This document shows, piece after piece, positions 49,115 through 60,613 of a stretch of 64,000 bases of DNA (its first letter is position 1; each line of letters begins with the position of its first letter). The notes under the pieces were generated by a model. The model searched no databases, was not told the DNA's origin, and saw only the letters and a program-made list of their open reading frames with translations. The stretch lies in NCBI GenBank assembly GCA_037444625.1, contig JBBIMA010000010.1:20564-84563 (forward strand), given 5' to 3'. A program made the position numbers and the translations under genes. This DNA is from DTHT01 sp037444625. Lineage in GTDB: Bacteria > Acidobacteriota > Terriglobia > Bryobacterales > Bryobacteraceae.

Positions 49115-51238
49115 CTACCTGATGTTCACCGTCACTGCGTTGGAGCGCTTGCCGTCCACCGTGAGGACGATGGCCACTTCGCCTTTGCCGGCCAGGGCCT
49201 TCGGGATCCGCAAGTTCACTTGATCGAGCGCCGGCCATTGCGACTGCGCCGCGGCCCCCAGCACGTCCGCCTTCCGGCCGCCGATGGCGGCGGTGACGGG
49301 AGACTGGGCGCCGCGGATCCCGGTGCCGAACAGCAGCAGGACGACTTCGTCGGTTGCCGGTCCCAGATCCAGCGGGATCGCCGCGCAGCCCGCCGGCGAA
49401 CAACTGAAGACGCTTTCGACCGACTGGCTCTGCCCGCGCACGCGCACGGCGACCGCTGCCGCCACTCCCGCGCCGGAGGCATTGGCGGAGAACAACCCGG
49501 GCGCTACGGGAGCGATCTCCGCGGGAATGCTCAGCTTTCGGCCCTCGTGCGTGGTCACGGTCGCCGTCGCCGGACCGGAACGCAATCCGGCCGGCACGAC
49601 GAAATTGACCTGTTCGGGATGGACCCCTCCCAGAGCGCAAGCCTTGGTGGTTCCGCCGCTGTCGGTGATCTCAACCCTCACGCCTCCCAGGGTCTCGGGC
49701 AGGGGGACGCTCTGAGCGGCTTCCAGCCGCGCCGCCAGGTTGAAGCCGGTGACGGTAGCCCAGCCGTCCGGCGCCACGGGCCCGGCGACGAAACTCGCGC
49801 CGTTGCGGAGGACGCCGTTCTCGACGGCGTCCACGATGCCGTTGCCGTTGCGGTCGGGGAAGCGGGTCAGGAAGATCTGGCGGAAGTCTCTTCCGTTGAA
49901 GTCCTTCACCAGGTTGCCCTTGGCATCATAGGTGGGCACGCGGCGATTGAAAGCCAGCAGACTGCCGTCGTGCGACCAGACCAGGGCTTCCGGCGCCGGC
50001 AAGGCGGCGCCGTGCGGCGTCAGCCAGTAGGCGGCCCCGAACAGCGGGCCCGGCTTGACGCAGATCGCCGCTACGCCGTTGTCGCTCAGCACGGCGATCG
50101 AGTTGCCCGAAGGATGCCAGCGTACGCCGCCGCTGGCGCCCTTCTCCAGGAAAGAGGCCTGGATGGGCCGCTTGGCCGGATCGGGATCCTGGTCCGAGCC
50201 GTCGGAGGCGATCAAGAAGACCTGGCGGGAGCCGTCCGGCGCGCTGGCGTAATAGGCGATGCGCTTGCCGTCCCAGGAGCCGCGGACGATGCCGGAGGCC
50301 GGGGTGCGCGTGAGGCGGCGGATGCGAATGCCTTGGGGCGGCTGCATGTAGGTCGTCTTGGTGCCCGAGTTGGAGGTGGTGATATCCACGCTCTCGGGGA
50401 TATCCACCACGAAGAGGGAACTGGTGACCGTCTTGCCATCGGCCTCCTTGATGTTGCCGATGAAGGCTCGCATCAGGCCTCGGCGGCCCACCCAGGAGTC
50501 GTCGGCGGCCCGTTCCAGATCGCCCGCCTTGGAGATCGCGGGGGGAACCACCGGGACCAGGAGGGCGACCCAATGGGAGACGCCCTTGGGCGCTCTGGGG
50601 TGGGGTTCCATGTAGCCGATGGTGCGGCCGTAGTCGGGCAGGAAGTAGTCGTCGTAGGTGAAGCCGATACGGTTGCCGTCCAGGGTGTATTCGTGCCGAT
50701 GGGTTCCGCCGCGGTGCGCGCCGGGCGTGGTGATTTCGGAGGTGACGTCCCGGAAATCCACGAAGCGCACGTCGCCCGCGCCGTCGCCGCGCACCACGCC
50801 GCCCCGCCGGTTGCGGGTGCTGTAGAAGCCCAGGGTGGGCGTCTCCTCCAGCAGGGGTCCGTGGATGAAGATCACCTCGTCGTCAATGTGGCTGAAGGAG
50901 GCGGCGCCCACGCCGGGGGCCATGCTGGTGGGATCGAGTTTGTAGGCTGGGGCGTAAAGGACGTTCTCCAGCCCGGTCGAGACGCTCACCTTCATGATGC
51001 TGGTGCAGTTGCCGATGCCGGCGCCCAGCGTCTCGCGGGTGTCCACCACCAGGAAGCGGTCGTCCCGGGAAAAGTTGTCGTTGTTGTCCAGAGCGTGATT
51101 GATGGGCGTGAAAGTCAACTGCCACTCGCCGCTTTCCTGGGCGTGAACGACGGCCCGCCCCCGGGGCTGCAACAGCAGGGCGAGGCCCGGCAGGGCGATC
51201 GAGAGGGAGACCATGAGCAGGATGCGTGAGATTCGCAT
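49115..51238 (-). CDS. DUF3748/YidR-like propeller protein fused to a Solibacter-type C-terminal domain
   Basis: A 707-residue exported protein starting MRISRILLMVSLSIALPG. Residues ~35-465 match the DUF3748 family (E. coli YidR-like): QLTFTPINHALDNNDNFSRD, the VIFIHGP block, RGGTHRHEYTLDGNRIGFTYDD, SHWVALL and RWHPSGNSIAVLSDNG. This is a TolB-like propeller of unknown ligand. From about residue 490 the TIGR03437-type domain follows (NGASFVAGPVAPDGWATVTG, PEQVNFVVPAGL, VVLLLFGTGIRGA). The join of the two domains is unusual. The ribosome-binding site AGGAG before 51238 fixes the start. Confidence 0.82.
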   Translation of the reverse strand: MRISRILLMVSLSIALPGLALLLQPRGRAVVHAQESGEWQLTFTPINHALDNNDNFSRDDRFLVVDTRETLGAGIGNCTSIMKVSVSTGLENVLYAPAYKLDPTSMAPGVGAASFSHIDDEVIFIHGPLLEETPTLGFYSTRNRRGGVVRGDGAGDVRFVDFRDVTSEITTPGAHRGGTHRHEYTLDGNRIGFTYDDYFLPDYGRTIGYMEPHPRAPKGVSHWVALLVPVVPPAISKAGDLERAADDSWVGRRGLMRAFIGNIKEADGKTVTSSLFVVDIPESVDITTSNSGTKTTYMQPPQGIRIRRLTRTPASGIVRGSWDGKRIAYYASAPDGSRQVFLIASDGSDQDPDPAKRPIQASFLEKGASGGVRWHPSGNSIAVLSDNGVAAICVKPGPLFGAAYWLTPHGAALPAPEALVWSHDGSLLAFNRRVPTYDAKGNLVKDFNGRDFRQIFLTRFPDRNGNGIVDAVENGVLRNGASFVAGPVAPDGWATVTGFNLAARLEAAQSVPLPETLGGVRVEITDSGGTTKACALGGVHPEQVNFVVPAGLRSGPATATVTTHEGRKLSIPAEIAPVAPGLFSANASGAGVAAAVAVRVRGQSQSVESVFSCSPAGCAAIPLDLGPATDEVVLLLFGTGIRGAQSPVTAAIGGRKADVLGAAAQSQWPALDQVNLRIPKALAGKGEVAIVLTVDGKRSNAVTVNIR

Positions 51239-51376
51239 AGGCAGCTCCTGTGGGGGAATGGGGGCCTGAGGCTGCGGAGGATCCACGGCGGTAGTATACG
51301 CCTGTGCACAGCAAGACGCAATGGCCTTCCGGCCCTTTTTTCGCTCCCCGGGGTCGGCTCGCCCTCCGGACCCGCC

Positions 51377-52204
51377 TCAGCGGTACTCCAGCAGGGCCAG
51401 CACCGGATAGTGGTCCGAAGGATAGCGCCCTTCGCGCTGGTGCGTCACGGTCTCGGCTTCGAGCGCCTTCAGCCCGCCGCGGTACAGGATCCAATCAATG
51501 CGCGCGCCTGTGGTGAGCCCCTTGAAGCCGCTGATGGTGCCTTCCGGGCCCTGGCGCCGCGCGGCCGCCTCCCAGGCGTCCTGAAGCCGCCGGGCGAAGA
51601 CCTGATAGACCTCGCCGCCGGCCGGCGAGTTGAAATCCCCGGTCAGAATCAGGGGCGTATCGGGAGGGAGCTTTTCCAGCCGTTCGGCCAGCAGGGCGGC
51701 GCATTTCAGCCGGGCGGGGGCGTCCTCGCGGCGGTGGGGGAAGTGGGTGTTGAAGAAGTACAAGCGCCGACCCCCGGGGCGCACCTCGAACAGGCCCCAA
51801 GTGACCATGCGCGGCAGATTCACGTTCCAGGACATGCTGCCGGGCTGGTCGGGAGTCTCCGAAAGCCAGAAATTGCCCGAATCCAGGAGGCGGAATTTCT
51901 CGCGCTTGTAAAAGACGCCCATATGTTCATCCTCCCGGTTGCCGCGCCGGCTGACGCCGAACCAGACATACTGGGGCAATTGAGCGACGATGTACTGGCC
52001 CTGCTCGTAGTACAGCTCCTGCGTGCCGATCAGGTCGGGATCCTTCAGGCGGATGGTCTCCACCAGCAGATCCCGGCGGTTTTCCCAGACGTTGGGGCCG
52101 TCCGTCTTGGCGGGGTAGCGCAGGTTGAAACTCATCACGCGCAGAGACTCGGGCTGCGCCCACAGCGCCAGCGCCGACAGCAAGAGGACGCCTCGGGGCA
52201 GCAT
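51377..52204 (-). CDS. Exported endonuclease/exonuclease/phosphatase family protein
   Basis: A 275-residue protein with a signal peptide (GVLLLSALALWAQ) and the EEP fold: LRVMSFNLRYP, DLIGTQELY, TGDFNSPAGG and the final YPSDHYPVLALL, which carry the metal-binding Asn, Glu, Asp and His. It probably cleaves a phosphoester outside the cytoplasm (phosphatase, sphingomyelinase or nuclease; not decidable). The start at 52204 is preceded by TAGAAT at 7 bases, with no ribosome-binding site. Upstream codons in the open frame are not protein-like. Confidence 0.9.
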   Translation of the reverse strand: MLPRGVLLLSALALWAQPESLRVMSFNLRYPAKTDGPNVWENRRDLLVETIRLKDPDLIGTQELYYEQGQYIVAQLPQYVWFGVSRRGNREDEHMGVFYKREKFRLLDSGNFWLSETPDQPGSMSWNVNLPRMVTWGLFEVRPGGRRLYFFNTHFPHRREDAPARLKCAALLAERLEKLPPDTPLILTGDFNSPAGGEVYQVFARRLQDAWEAAARRQGPEGTISGFKGLTTGARIDWILYRGGLKALEAETVTHQREGRYPSDHYPVLALLEYR

Positions 52205-52211
52205 GGGCCCG

Positions 52212-52217
52212 ATTCTA
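52212..52217 (-). promoter_or_regulatory. -10 box (TAGAAT) 7 bases before the EEP-family gene
   Basis: On the minus strand TAGAAT-CGGGCCC-ATG. This is one of the clearest leaderless candidates in the window, since the spacer cannot act as a ribosome-binding site. Confidence 0.5.
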
Positions 52218-52259
52218 GCAGAGCGGCCCGTCCCAGCCGCGCGGCTCAGCCCGGCGTTT

Positions 52260-53354
52260 TCAGCTTTCCTCGACCTTGACCCAGCGGCCCGCTTCGGCCG
52301 AGCGTTCGACGGCATCCAGCACGAGCTGCACGCGATGGCCGTCTTCGAAGTCGGGTCGGAAACGCTCCCCGCGGGCCAGCGCGGCCAGGAAATCGCCCAG
52401 CGCGGCGATGAAGGTATGCTCGTAGCCGAGGATATGGCCGGGCTTCCAGAAGTGGGCGGCGTAAGGATGGTCCGGGCCGGTCACCAGCAGGTTGCGCGGG
52501 CCTTCCAGCGGCCCCCCTTCGGCGGCGTCGGCGAACTGGAGGCGGTTCATATCCTCCAGATTGAAGGCCAGCATGCCGCCCGAGCCGTGGATCTCGAAAG
52601 CGTTGCGATTGCGGCAGGCGGTGGCGAAACGCGTGGCTTCGAACGAACCGAGGCTGCCGTTGTCAAAGCGAGCCAGGAACAGCCCGGCGTCCTCGACGTC
52701 CCGTCCGGGGACGAAGGTGTGAGTCAGGGCGGTCAGCTCGCGGATGGGGCCGTTCAGCCAGAGGGCCAGATCCACCAGATGGGAGGCCAGGTCGGCCACC
52801 ACGCCCGCGCCCGCCTGGGCCCGCTCCAGCTTCCAGGTGGCGGGGAGGTCCGGGCGGCGGGCCCAGTCCTGCAAGTAGACGGCGCGGTAGTGGTAGGGCC
52901 GGCCCAGGCGGCCCTGCTCGATGAGTTGGCGGGCCAGCGCCACGGCGGGCGCCCGGCGGTAGTTGAACCAGACCATGGTGGGCAGGCGGCGGGCGGCCTC
53001 CGCCATGCGCCGGCTTTGTTGGGCGGAGAGCGCCAGAGGCTTTTCGCACAGCACGATCTTGCCTGCCTGGGCGGCGGCGATGGCGGCCTCGGCGTGCAGC
53101 GCGTTGGGCAGGGCGATGTCCACCAGGTCAATGTCGGGGCGTTCGACCGCAGCCCGCCAGTCGGCGGCGGTCTGGCCCCAGCCCCAGGTCCGGGCCATGC
53201 TTCCCAGCTTCTGGGGATCGCGCCCGCAGAGGAGGCGCAGCTCCAGATCGAACGGAACGTCGAAGAAATGTTTCACTTGCCGGAAGGCGTTCGAGTGTGC
53301 CCGGCCCATGAACCCCTGGCCCAACAGCGCCACTCGCAGCGTCGCTTTACCCAT
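52260..53354 (-). CDS. Gfo/Idh/MocA family NAD(P)-dependent oxidoreductase
   Basis: A 364-residue cytoplasmic enzyme for oxidising a sugar or inositol-type substrate. The N-terminal Rossmann domain has VALLGQGFMGRAHSNAF, then the EKPLALS motif with the catalytic-type lysine. The C-terminal domain includes GVVADLASHLVDLALWL with the conserved aspartate and histidine. Unlike the deleted remnant at 18.8 kb it lacks a Tat leader and is intact. GGGAG lies just before the ATG at 53354. The frame is open upstream, but that part is not protein-like. Confidence 0.92.
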   Translation of the reverse strand: MGKATLRVALLGQGFMGRAHSNAFRQVKHFFDVPFDLELRLLCGRDPQKLGSMARTWGWGQTAADWRAAVERPDIDLVDIALPNALHAEAAIAAAQAGKIVLCEKPLALSAQQSRRMAEAARRLPTMVWFNYRRAPAVALARQLIEQGRLGRPYHYRAVYLQDWARRPDLPATWKLERAQAGAGVVADLASHLVDLALWLNGPIRELTALTHTFVPGRDVEDAGLFLARFDNGSLGSFEATRFATACRNRNAFEIHGSGGMLAFNLEDMNRLQFADAAEGGPLEGPRNLLVTGPDHPYAAHFWKPGHILGYEHTFIAALGDFLAALARGERFRPDFEDGHRVQLVLDAVERSAEAGRWVKVEES

Positions 53355-53420
53355 AGCTCCCAGCCTCGCACAACCGGCCCGCGCCCGGGCCCGCCCCGCG
53401 CGTTGCGCTATGCATGAAGT

Positions 53421-54028
53421 ATGACCTTCTTGCGCCGCGCGCCGGGGACGCCCCGGCGGCTGGGGATTCTGGCCGGAACCTTCAATCCGCCCACCCGGGC
53501 GCATCTGGCCCTGGCTCGGGCGGCGCTGGAGCGGGTGGACGAGGTCCTCTTCGTCCTGCCTCGGGTCTTGCCCCACAAGAGCTACGAAGGGGCGGGCTTC
53601 GAGCAGCGCCTGCGCCTGCTGGAGGCGGCGCTCCGGGAGGAGCCGCGCTGCTCGATCGCCGCCAGCGAAGGCGGTCTGTTCATCGAGATCGCGCGCGAGT
53701 GCCGGGCCGCCTACCCGCCCGGCGTCGAACTGTATTTCCTCTGCGGGCGGGACGCCGCCGAGCGCATCGTCAACTGGGACTACGGCCGGCCGGGGGCGAT
53801 CGAAGAGCAACTGGAGGAGTATCAGCTCCTGGTCGCGCCGCGGCAGGGCGTGTGGACGCCTCCCGCTCACTTGCGCCATCGCATTCATCCGCTGCCGCTG
53901 GAGCCCGGCTGCCAGGAGATCTCGGCCACCGAGCTGCGACGCCGGATCCGGGAGGGTGAACCTTGGGAGCACCTGGCGCCGGAGCGCATCCGGGAGTTGA
54001 TCGCGGCCGTCTACGGTCCGGCGGGCGC

Positions 54029-54032
<4 letters not shown>
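53421..54032 (+). CDS. nadD: Nicotinate-nucleotide adenylyltransferase
   Basis: A 203-residue nucleotidyltransferase that makes deamido-NAD+ from nicotinate mononucleotide and ATP, the substrate of NadE encoded elsewhere in this window. The HxGH-type motif appears as GTFNPPTRAHLALA (HxGH region with the first histidine replaced by Asn). The end is EISATELRRRIREG, matching the ISST motif. Its stop overlaps the rpoD stop in the palindrome TTAA. Confidence 0.88.
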
Positions 54033-55678
<1,646 letters not shown>

Positions 55679-55745
55679 AGGATCCCCTCGTCCGCCCGGC
55701 GGAGCCAGTCCCCGACATTGTACAACAGCCGGGGGCCGGCGCCGT

Positions 55746-57476
55746 TCAGCTCCTGTCCAGTTCGGCCAGTTGCCGGGTCAAGCGCAAGGCTTGCTCCCAA
55801 TCGCCGGCCTGCTCGGACTGTTTGATCAATGCCCGCAGTCGGCTGCGTTCCGCCTGGCGCTGGTCGGCCTCCAGGCGCGCCAGGCAGGCCCATGCCTGCT
55901 CCAAAGTGTACTCCTCCCGGCCGAGCTCATCGGCCAGAACGACGGAAGCCAGCAGCTCGCGATCGTTGTCTTCCAGGCGCGCCTCCAGCTCCGCGTAGGC
56001 GCTCCGGCCGCCGCTGTCTTGCGCCGCCAGCAAGGCCTGGAAGATGCGCCGCGTGGCGAAGCCCTCCAGGGCGGCCGATCCTTTCAGGCGCGGCAGGATC
56101 TCCCGCCGAATCTCTTCGCTGGCGAGCAGGCAGTTCAGCAGGATCTTCTCGACCGGGCGCACCGGCGGCGGGGCCGCCGCCAGCGCAGGCCGGCGCTGCT
56201 CGGCCGCCTTGCGAAAGTGCTCCAGGATCAGGCCGGTTTCCAAACCCAAGTACTGCCCCAGCTCGCTGGCCGCCGCCGCCCGTTCCAACTTGTCGGGCAG
56301 GCGCTCGACGGCGGGCAGCAAGAAGCGCAAGGCGGCCAGACGGCCCTCGGTGGTGCGCAGATCCCAGCGCGCTCGCGCCCGGTCGGCCAGCCAGTGATAG
56401 TAGCCGGGTGCGCGCCGCAGCCGCTCGGCGTAGGCGTCGGCCCCGCGCCGCCGCACGTATTCGTCCGGATCCAGACCGTCTTCCAGCTCCAGGATGCGCA
56501 CCCGCAGGCTTTCTCCCAGCAGCACCTCGAGCGAGCGCTCGGCCGCCCCCGAGCCGGCGGGGTCCGGATCGAAGTTCACCACGATGTTTTCCGAGTGCCG
56601 CTTGAGGGTGCGCACCTGCTGGGCGGTCAGAGAGGTGCCGCAGCTCGCCACGGCGTTCCGCACCCCGGCGCTCCACAGGCCGATGACGTCCATGTAGCCC
56701 TCGACCAGCACGGCGCAATCCTGCTTGCGAATGGCTTCCTTGGCTCGGTGCAGGTGATAGAGCACGTAGGTTTTTCGATAAATCGCGGTCTCGGGCGAAT
56801 TCAGGTACTTCGGCTCCTCCTCCGGCGCCAGGGCCCGTCCGGCGAAGGCGATGATCTTTCCCGACTCGCTGTGGATGGGAAACATCAGGCGTCCCCGAAA
56901 GCGGTCGAAGAACCCGCCTTCGGGGCGCTTGAGCAGGAGGCCGGAGGCCTCCATCTGCTCGTCGCTGAAGCCCTCGCGGGCCAGCAGGCGGGATAGCATG
57001 GTCCCGGAGGGTTCGGCGTAGCCCAGGCCGAATTCCTCCGCCAGCTCCTGGCTCACGCCGCGCCGCTCGAGATAGGCGGAGGCCGCCTGGCCGGGAGCCT
57101 CGCGCAAGGCGCGACGGAAAGCCTCGGCCGCCAGCTCGTGCATCCGGTAGAGCGCGGCGCGCAGTTTGGTTTCCGCGTCGGCGTATTCCCGCTGGGGCAG
57201 CGGAATGCCGTGGCGCTCAGCCAGCAGCTTGACCGCCTCCCAGAAGGTGAGGCGTTCGATCTCCATGACGAAGCGGAGGACGTCGCCGCCCAGGCCGCAG
57301 CCGAAGCACTTGAAAAACTGATGCGCGCCGTGGACCGAGAAAGAGGGCGTCTTCTCGCTGTGGAAGGGGCACAAGCCGATCCAGCGGGGGCCGGCGCCCG
57401 AGCGCTTCAGGCGCACGTACTGGCCGACCACCGCCACGATGTCCACCGAGGATTTCAGGTGTTCGATGAAGTCCAC
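55746..57476 (-). CDS. dnaG: DNA primase DnaG
   Basis: A 576-residue primase that makes RNA primers at the replication fork. The zinc-binding domain has C36-x2-H39 and C57-x2-C60. The TOPRIM core includes LVEGYMDVIGLWSAG and NFDPDPAGSGAAERSL, and the C-terminal helicase-binding domain follows. GTG start 12 bases after a CATAAT box (57489-57494). Genes dnaG and rpoD are co-directional with 67 bases between them, the conserved macromolecular-synthesis arrangement. Confidence 0.96.
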   Translation of the reverse strand: MDFIEHLKSSVDIVAVVGQYVRLKRSGAGPRWIGLCPFHSEKTPSFSVHGAHQFFKCFGCGLGGDVLRFVMEIERLTFWEAVKLLAERHGIPLPQREYADAETKLRAALYRMHELAAEAFRRALREAPGQAASAYLERRGVSQELAEEFGLGYAEPSGTMLSRLLAREGFSDEQMEASGLLLKRPEGGFFDRFRGRLMFPIHSESGKIIAFAGRALAPEEEPKYLNSPETAIYRKTYVLYHLHRAKEAIRKQDCAVLVEGYMDVIGLWSAGVRNAVASCGTSLTAQQVRTLKRHSENIVVNFDPDPAGSGAAERSLEVLLGESLRVRILELEDGLDPDEYVRRRGADAYAERLRRAPGYYHWLADRARARWDLRTTEGRLAALRFLLPAVERLPDKLERAAAASELGQYLGLETGLILEHFRKAAEQRRPALAAAPPPVRPVEKILLNCLLASEEIRREILPRLKGSAALEGFATRRIFQALLAAQDSGGRSAYAELEARLEDNDRELLASVVLADELGREEYTLEQAWACLARLEADQRQAERSRLRALIKQSEQAGDWEQALRLTRQLAELDRS

Positions 57477-57506
57477 CGGGCTCGCTGTCTATTATGGCGG
57501 CAACGG

Positions 57507-57541
57507 GGCCGGGCCGGGGGAGCGCCGCCCCCGGCCCGGCC
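57507..57541. terminator. Perfect 14-bp hairpin between TonB receptor 3 and dnaG
   Basis: GGCCGGGCCGGGGG pairs with CCCCCGGCCCGGCC around a 7-base loop. It lies just after the receptor stop (57552) on the minus strand. It has no U-run, like the other hairpins here. Confidence 0.6.
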
Positions 57542-57551
57542 GCCGGCCGCG

Positions 57552-60388
57552 TCAGAATCGCAAGCGCAGGCCCAGTTGAATGTTGCGCGAGAAGTTCAAC
57601 TGCTGCACGGGCAGAATGCCGAACTGCGCGTCGGAAGGATTGGTGGAAGGCGGATCGCCGCACAGGAACTCCCAGCCGCCCAGGACGGCCTGGCCCGCCC
57701 GGCCCAGGTCGTTGAGGAAAGCGCGTCCCTTGCCGAAGGGGAGGTCCCAGATGCCGGCGAAGGCCAGGTTATGGGAGCGATCTTCCGCCGCCACCTGGTT
57801 GATAAAGGGCATCCACTCGAAGGTGAAGTCCTGGCGGAGGGCGTTCTCCATCATCTTGGACCAGGTATAGGCCAGCACCCAGGTGACGGCGCCGCTGCGG
57901 GCGGTCTCGGCCATCATGCGCTTTTCGTAGCGTACCTGGAGGCCGTGATACCAGGCGCGCCCCCAGGGATTGGTGCCCATGGAGACGCCGGTGTGTTGCG
58001 GGATGCGGCGCAGCAGGTTGCGGCGCGAAGTGACGCTGGAGGCGCCCAGGCCGGTGTTGGTCGGCGCGATCCCGAACCAGGGATTGGGGAGCGTCTCCTG
58101 AAAGTACATCGGATTGTTCAAAGCGATGTCCCAGTGCTCCTTGCCGGCGTCGGAAAGCTGGATGGTGCGGCCCTCCTTGTTGGTCAGGCTGCCGACGTAG
58201 GAGACCTCCAACACCATGTTCCAGGGCAACTCGCGCTCCAGGGTGTAAGACCACTGGAAGGTGCGCGGAATGGGACGCTGGCGGCCGGGGAAGCTCACGC
58301 TGGTGCCGATGTTAGTGAGCCAGCCTCCCTCCCGGCCCAGGGGCGGAATCAACCCGTCGGGAAAGGGGTTCTCCAGCGAGTAGGGGCCGGTGAGGCCCGC
58401 CCGGTGCGTGCGCCCGCCGTCCACCGACGCGATGTAGGCGGTGCTCTGACTGAAGCCCGTGGTGATGATAGTCTCCGAAGCCCGGCGGTGGAAAATGCCG
58501 AACCCGCCGCGCAGGACGGTCTTCGAAAGGAAGTTGTAAGCCAGGCCGAAGCGCGGCTGGAGGTTGGTGTAATCGAAGTCGAAAATGCGCCGAGGCTGGC
58601 CGCCCACCCCGGCGTATAACAAGCCGCCCCGAATGGCGTCCGGCGGCGCCGGATAGTTGCGGGTGCCGGCGGCGAAGCGGCGCCAGTTGGCCAGCGCCTG
58701 ATCGCTGACCGGGTTGACGGTGTTGAAGGGGACGCCGGCGCTGCCCAGGTAACCGAGCAACAAGTCCGCTACGGCGGAGCCGTCCAGCGGCGTGGGCCGG
58801 CGGCGGCCGTAGTGTTCCTGGCTCCAGGTGGTGCCGAAGCTCCAGGAGCCGCCGGCGTTACCGGAAGAGCGGGTGTGGTGGATCAGTTGGGCCCACTCGA
58901 AGCCGTATTTCATGCTGTGCCGGCCGGTGGTCTGGGCCACGTTGGCCTGGAAGTTCACCTGCTGCCGCGAGCTCTCGTTGACGAACCGGCTGGCCAGGAT
59001 GGTCGAGAAGCCGCTGACCGCCACTTGGGGCGCCAGCCTGGTGGGGTAAGTGGGAACCAGCGGGATGTTCTTGACCCCCAGCTTGTCCCAGGTGAACTTG
59101 GGGTCGGAAACGTTGGGGAAATTCTGGATGAAGCGATTGACGCTGGCCTGCACGTGCAGGATCTTGGTGGGAGAAATCAAGTGGTCGAAGGAAACCACGG
59201 CGCCCGTGTTACGCCGCACGGTGCCCGGCATGTTGCCGGTTTCCGCCGGCGGATAAAAGCCGTTCTGGTTGCGGTACTCGCTGCCGTCCTGGAAGCTGAA
59301 CAGGACGTACAGGCGGTCTTGATCCCCGACCATATGGTCCCAGCGCGCGATCGGTTGCTCGTAGCGATAGCGCCCCAGGTTATCGGGCCGTAGGAAGTTC
59401 TGCTGAAGACTCTGCGGGTTGAAGTTGGGCGGCGGGTAAAGGTTGACGATGTTGCGGCCCACGGGGCTGATGCGGGTGGGCGGAATCACGTTGCCGGGGA
59501 AAGGCCGGCGCTGGTAGATGCCGCCGGAAATGCAAGTGGTCCCCGGCTCGCCGCAGGGCCGTGAGGTCAGCGGATCGAAGATCAGGATGGGGCCTGAGTG
59601 GCCGGCGGGCGTGAAGGCGAAATTGCCGGCCCGAATCTCCAGGGGCGGCACGGTGGTGACCGATGGGAAGGGCGTGCGCTCCCGCCAGCCTTCGAAGCTG
59701 AAGAAGATGAAATCCTTGCCGTGCCACTCGTTGGTGCCGGAACGCAAGGTAGTGTTCACGTGGCCGCCGCCCGAGCGCCCGTACTGGGCGTCGCAAGTGT
59801 TCACCATGATCTTCATTTCCTGCACGGCTTCCACGTTGGGCGCCAGATCGAAGGTGCCCTGGGTGGAGATCGGCGCGCCGTTCAACAGGAACTGGTTGGT
59901 GCCGGTGCGCCCGCCGTTCATGGTGAAGGCGCCGTTGACGTCCCAGGCGCGGGTCCCGGAATAACCGGTCGAGCCGAAGGTACGCTGAGTAAACATGACG
60001 CCGGGCGACAGCCGCATGAGCATGTAGGCCTGTCGCCCGTTGAGCGGAATCTCTTGCACCTTGATGGGGTCGAAGACCAGGCCGCGCGAGGCGGTGGCGG
60101 TCTGGATGAGCTCCTGCTCGCCGACCACGGTAACCGACTCGGTCACCGCGCCCACCTCCATGGTGATCGGCAGGTTGAGCTTTTCGGCCACTTGCAGAAT
60201 GATGCCCTCGCGGCGCACGGTGGCGAAGCCCGGCGCCGTGACGGTCACCGTGTACCGGCCGGGATCCAGGCCCACCGGAGTGTATACGCCTACCGTGTTG
60301 CTGACCGTCTCCCGGCTGACGTTGGTGTCCTCCTTAGTGGCCTTGACGGTTGCGTTGGGGATGGCCGCCGCAGTGAGAGTCTTTTCAT
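57552..60388 (-). CDS. TonB-dependent receptor 3 with damaged 5' end
   Basis: The body is an intact Oar-like receptor: regulatory-like domain (AAIPNATVKATKEDTNVSRE), plug (FLLNGAPISTQGTFDLAPN) and barrel to the final NIQLGLRLRF. The N-terminus is broken. In this frame no signal peptide precedes AAIPNATV, and residues further upstream in the open frame (to 60605) are not protein-like. An ATG at 60388 starts MKRLSLRR, a signal-peptide-like beginning, but in another frame. The simplest reading is a deletion of the signal peptide and the GRVTDPTG-type strand plus a frameshift. I give the start as 60388; the protein may not be exported. A G7 then A6 run lies just upstream. Confidence 0.75.
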
Positions 60389-60596
60389 AACCCAACCCCC
60401 CCTTTTTTCTTCTCGGGTCACGAAAAACGATCGTGGTCCGTGCGCCAACCCTCGCCCGGACCCGCTGACATACTATCAAGTGCGAGCGGCCCCCGTAAGC
60501 CCCCACCGGGCGGCTCTCCGTCCATCCCTCGGGGAAGGTGCCGATCAGCATGGCGCCCGTCGAAGATCGGCCCGCCGGCTGATCCCCGGGGTGTCG

Positions 60597-60602
60597 TATT
60601 AC
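60597..60602 (+). promoter_or_regulatory. -10 box (TATTAC) 11 bases before the ThuA-like gene
   Basis: TATTAC is followed by CATGGGCGGTG and the ATG at 60614. Another short-leader candidate. Confidence 0.35.
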
Positions 60603-60613
60603 CATGGGCGGTG

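Noticed and set aside
51310..51350. Short GGCC-TTCC-GGCC hairpin followed by six T residues, plus strand
   Set aside because: The stem is only four base pairs and no plus-strand gene ends there; both neighbours are on the minus strand.
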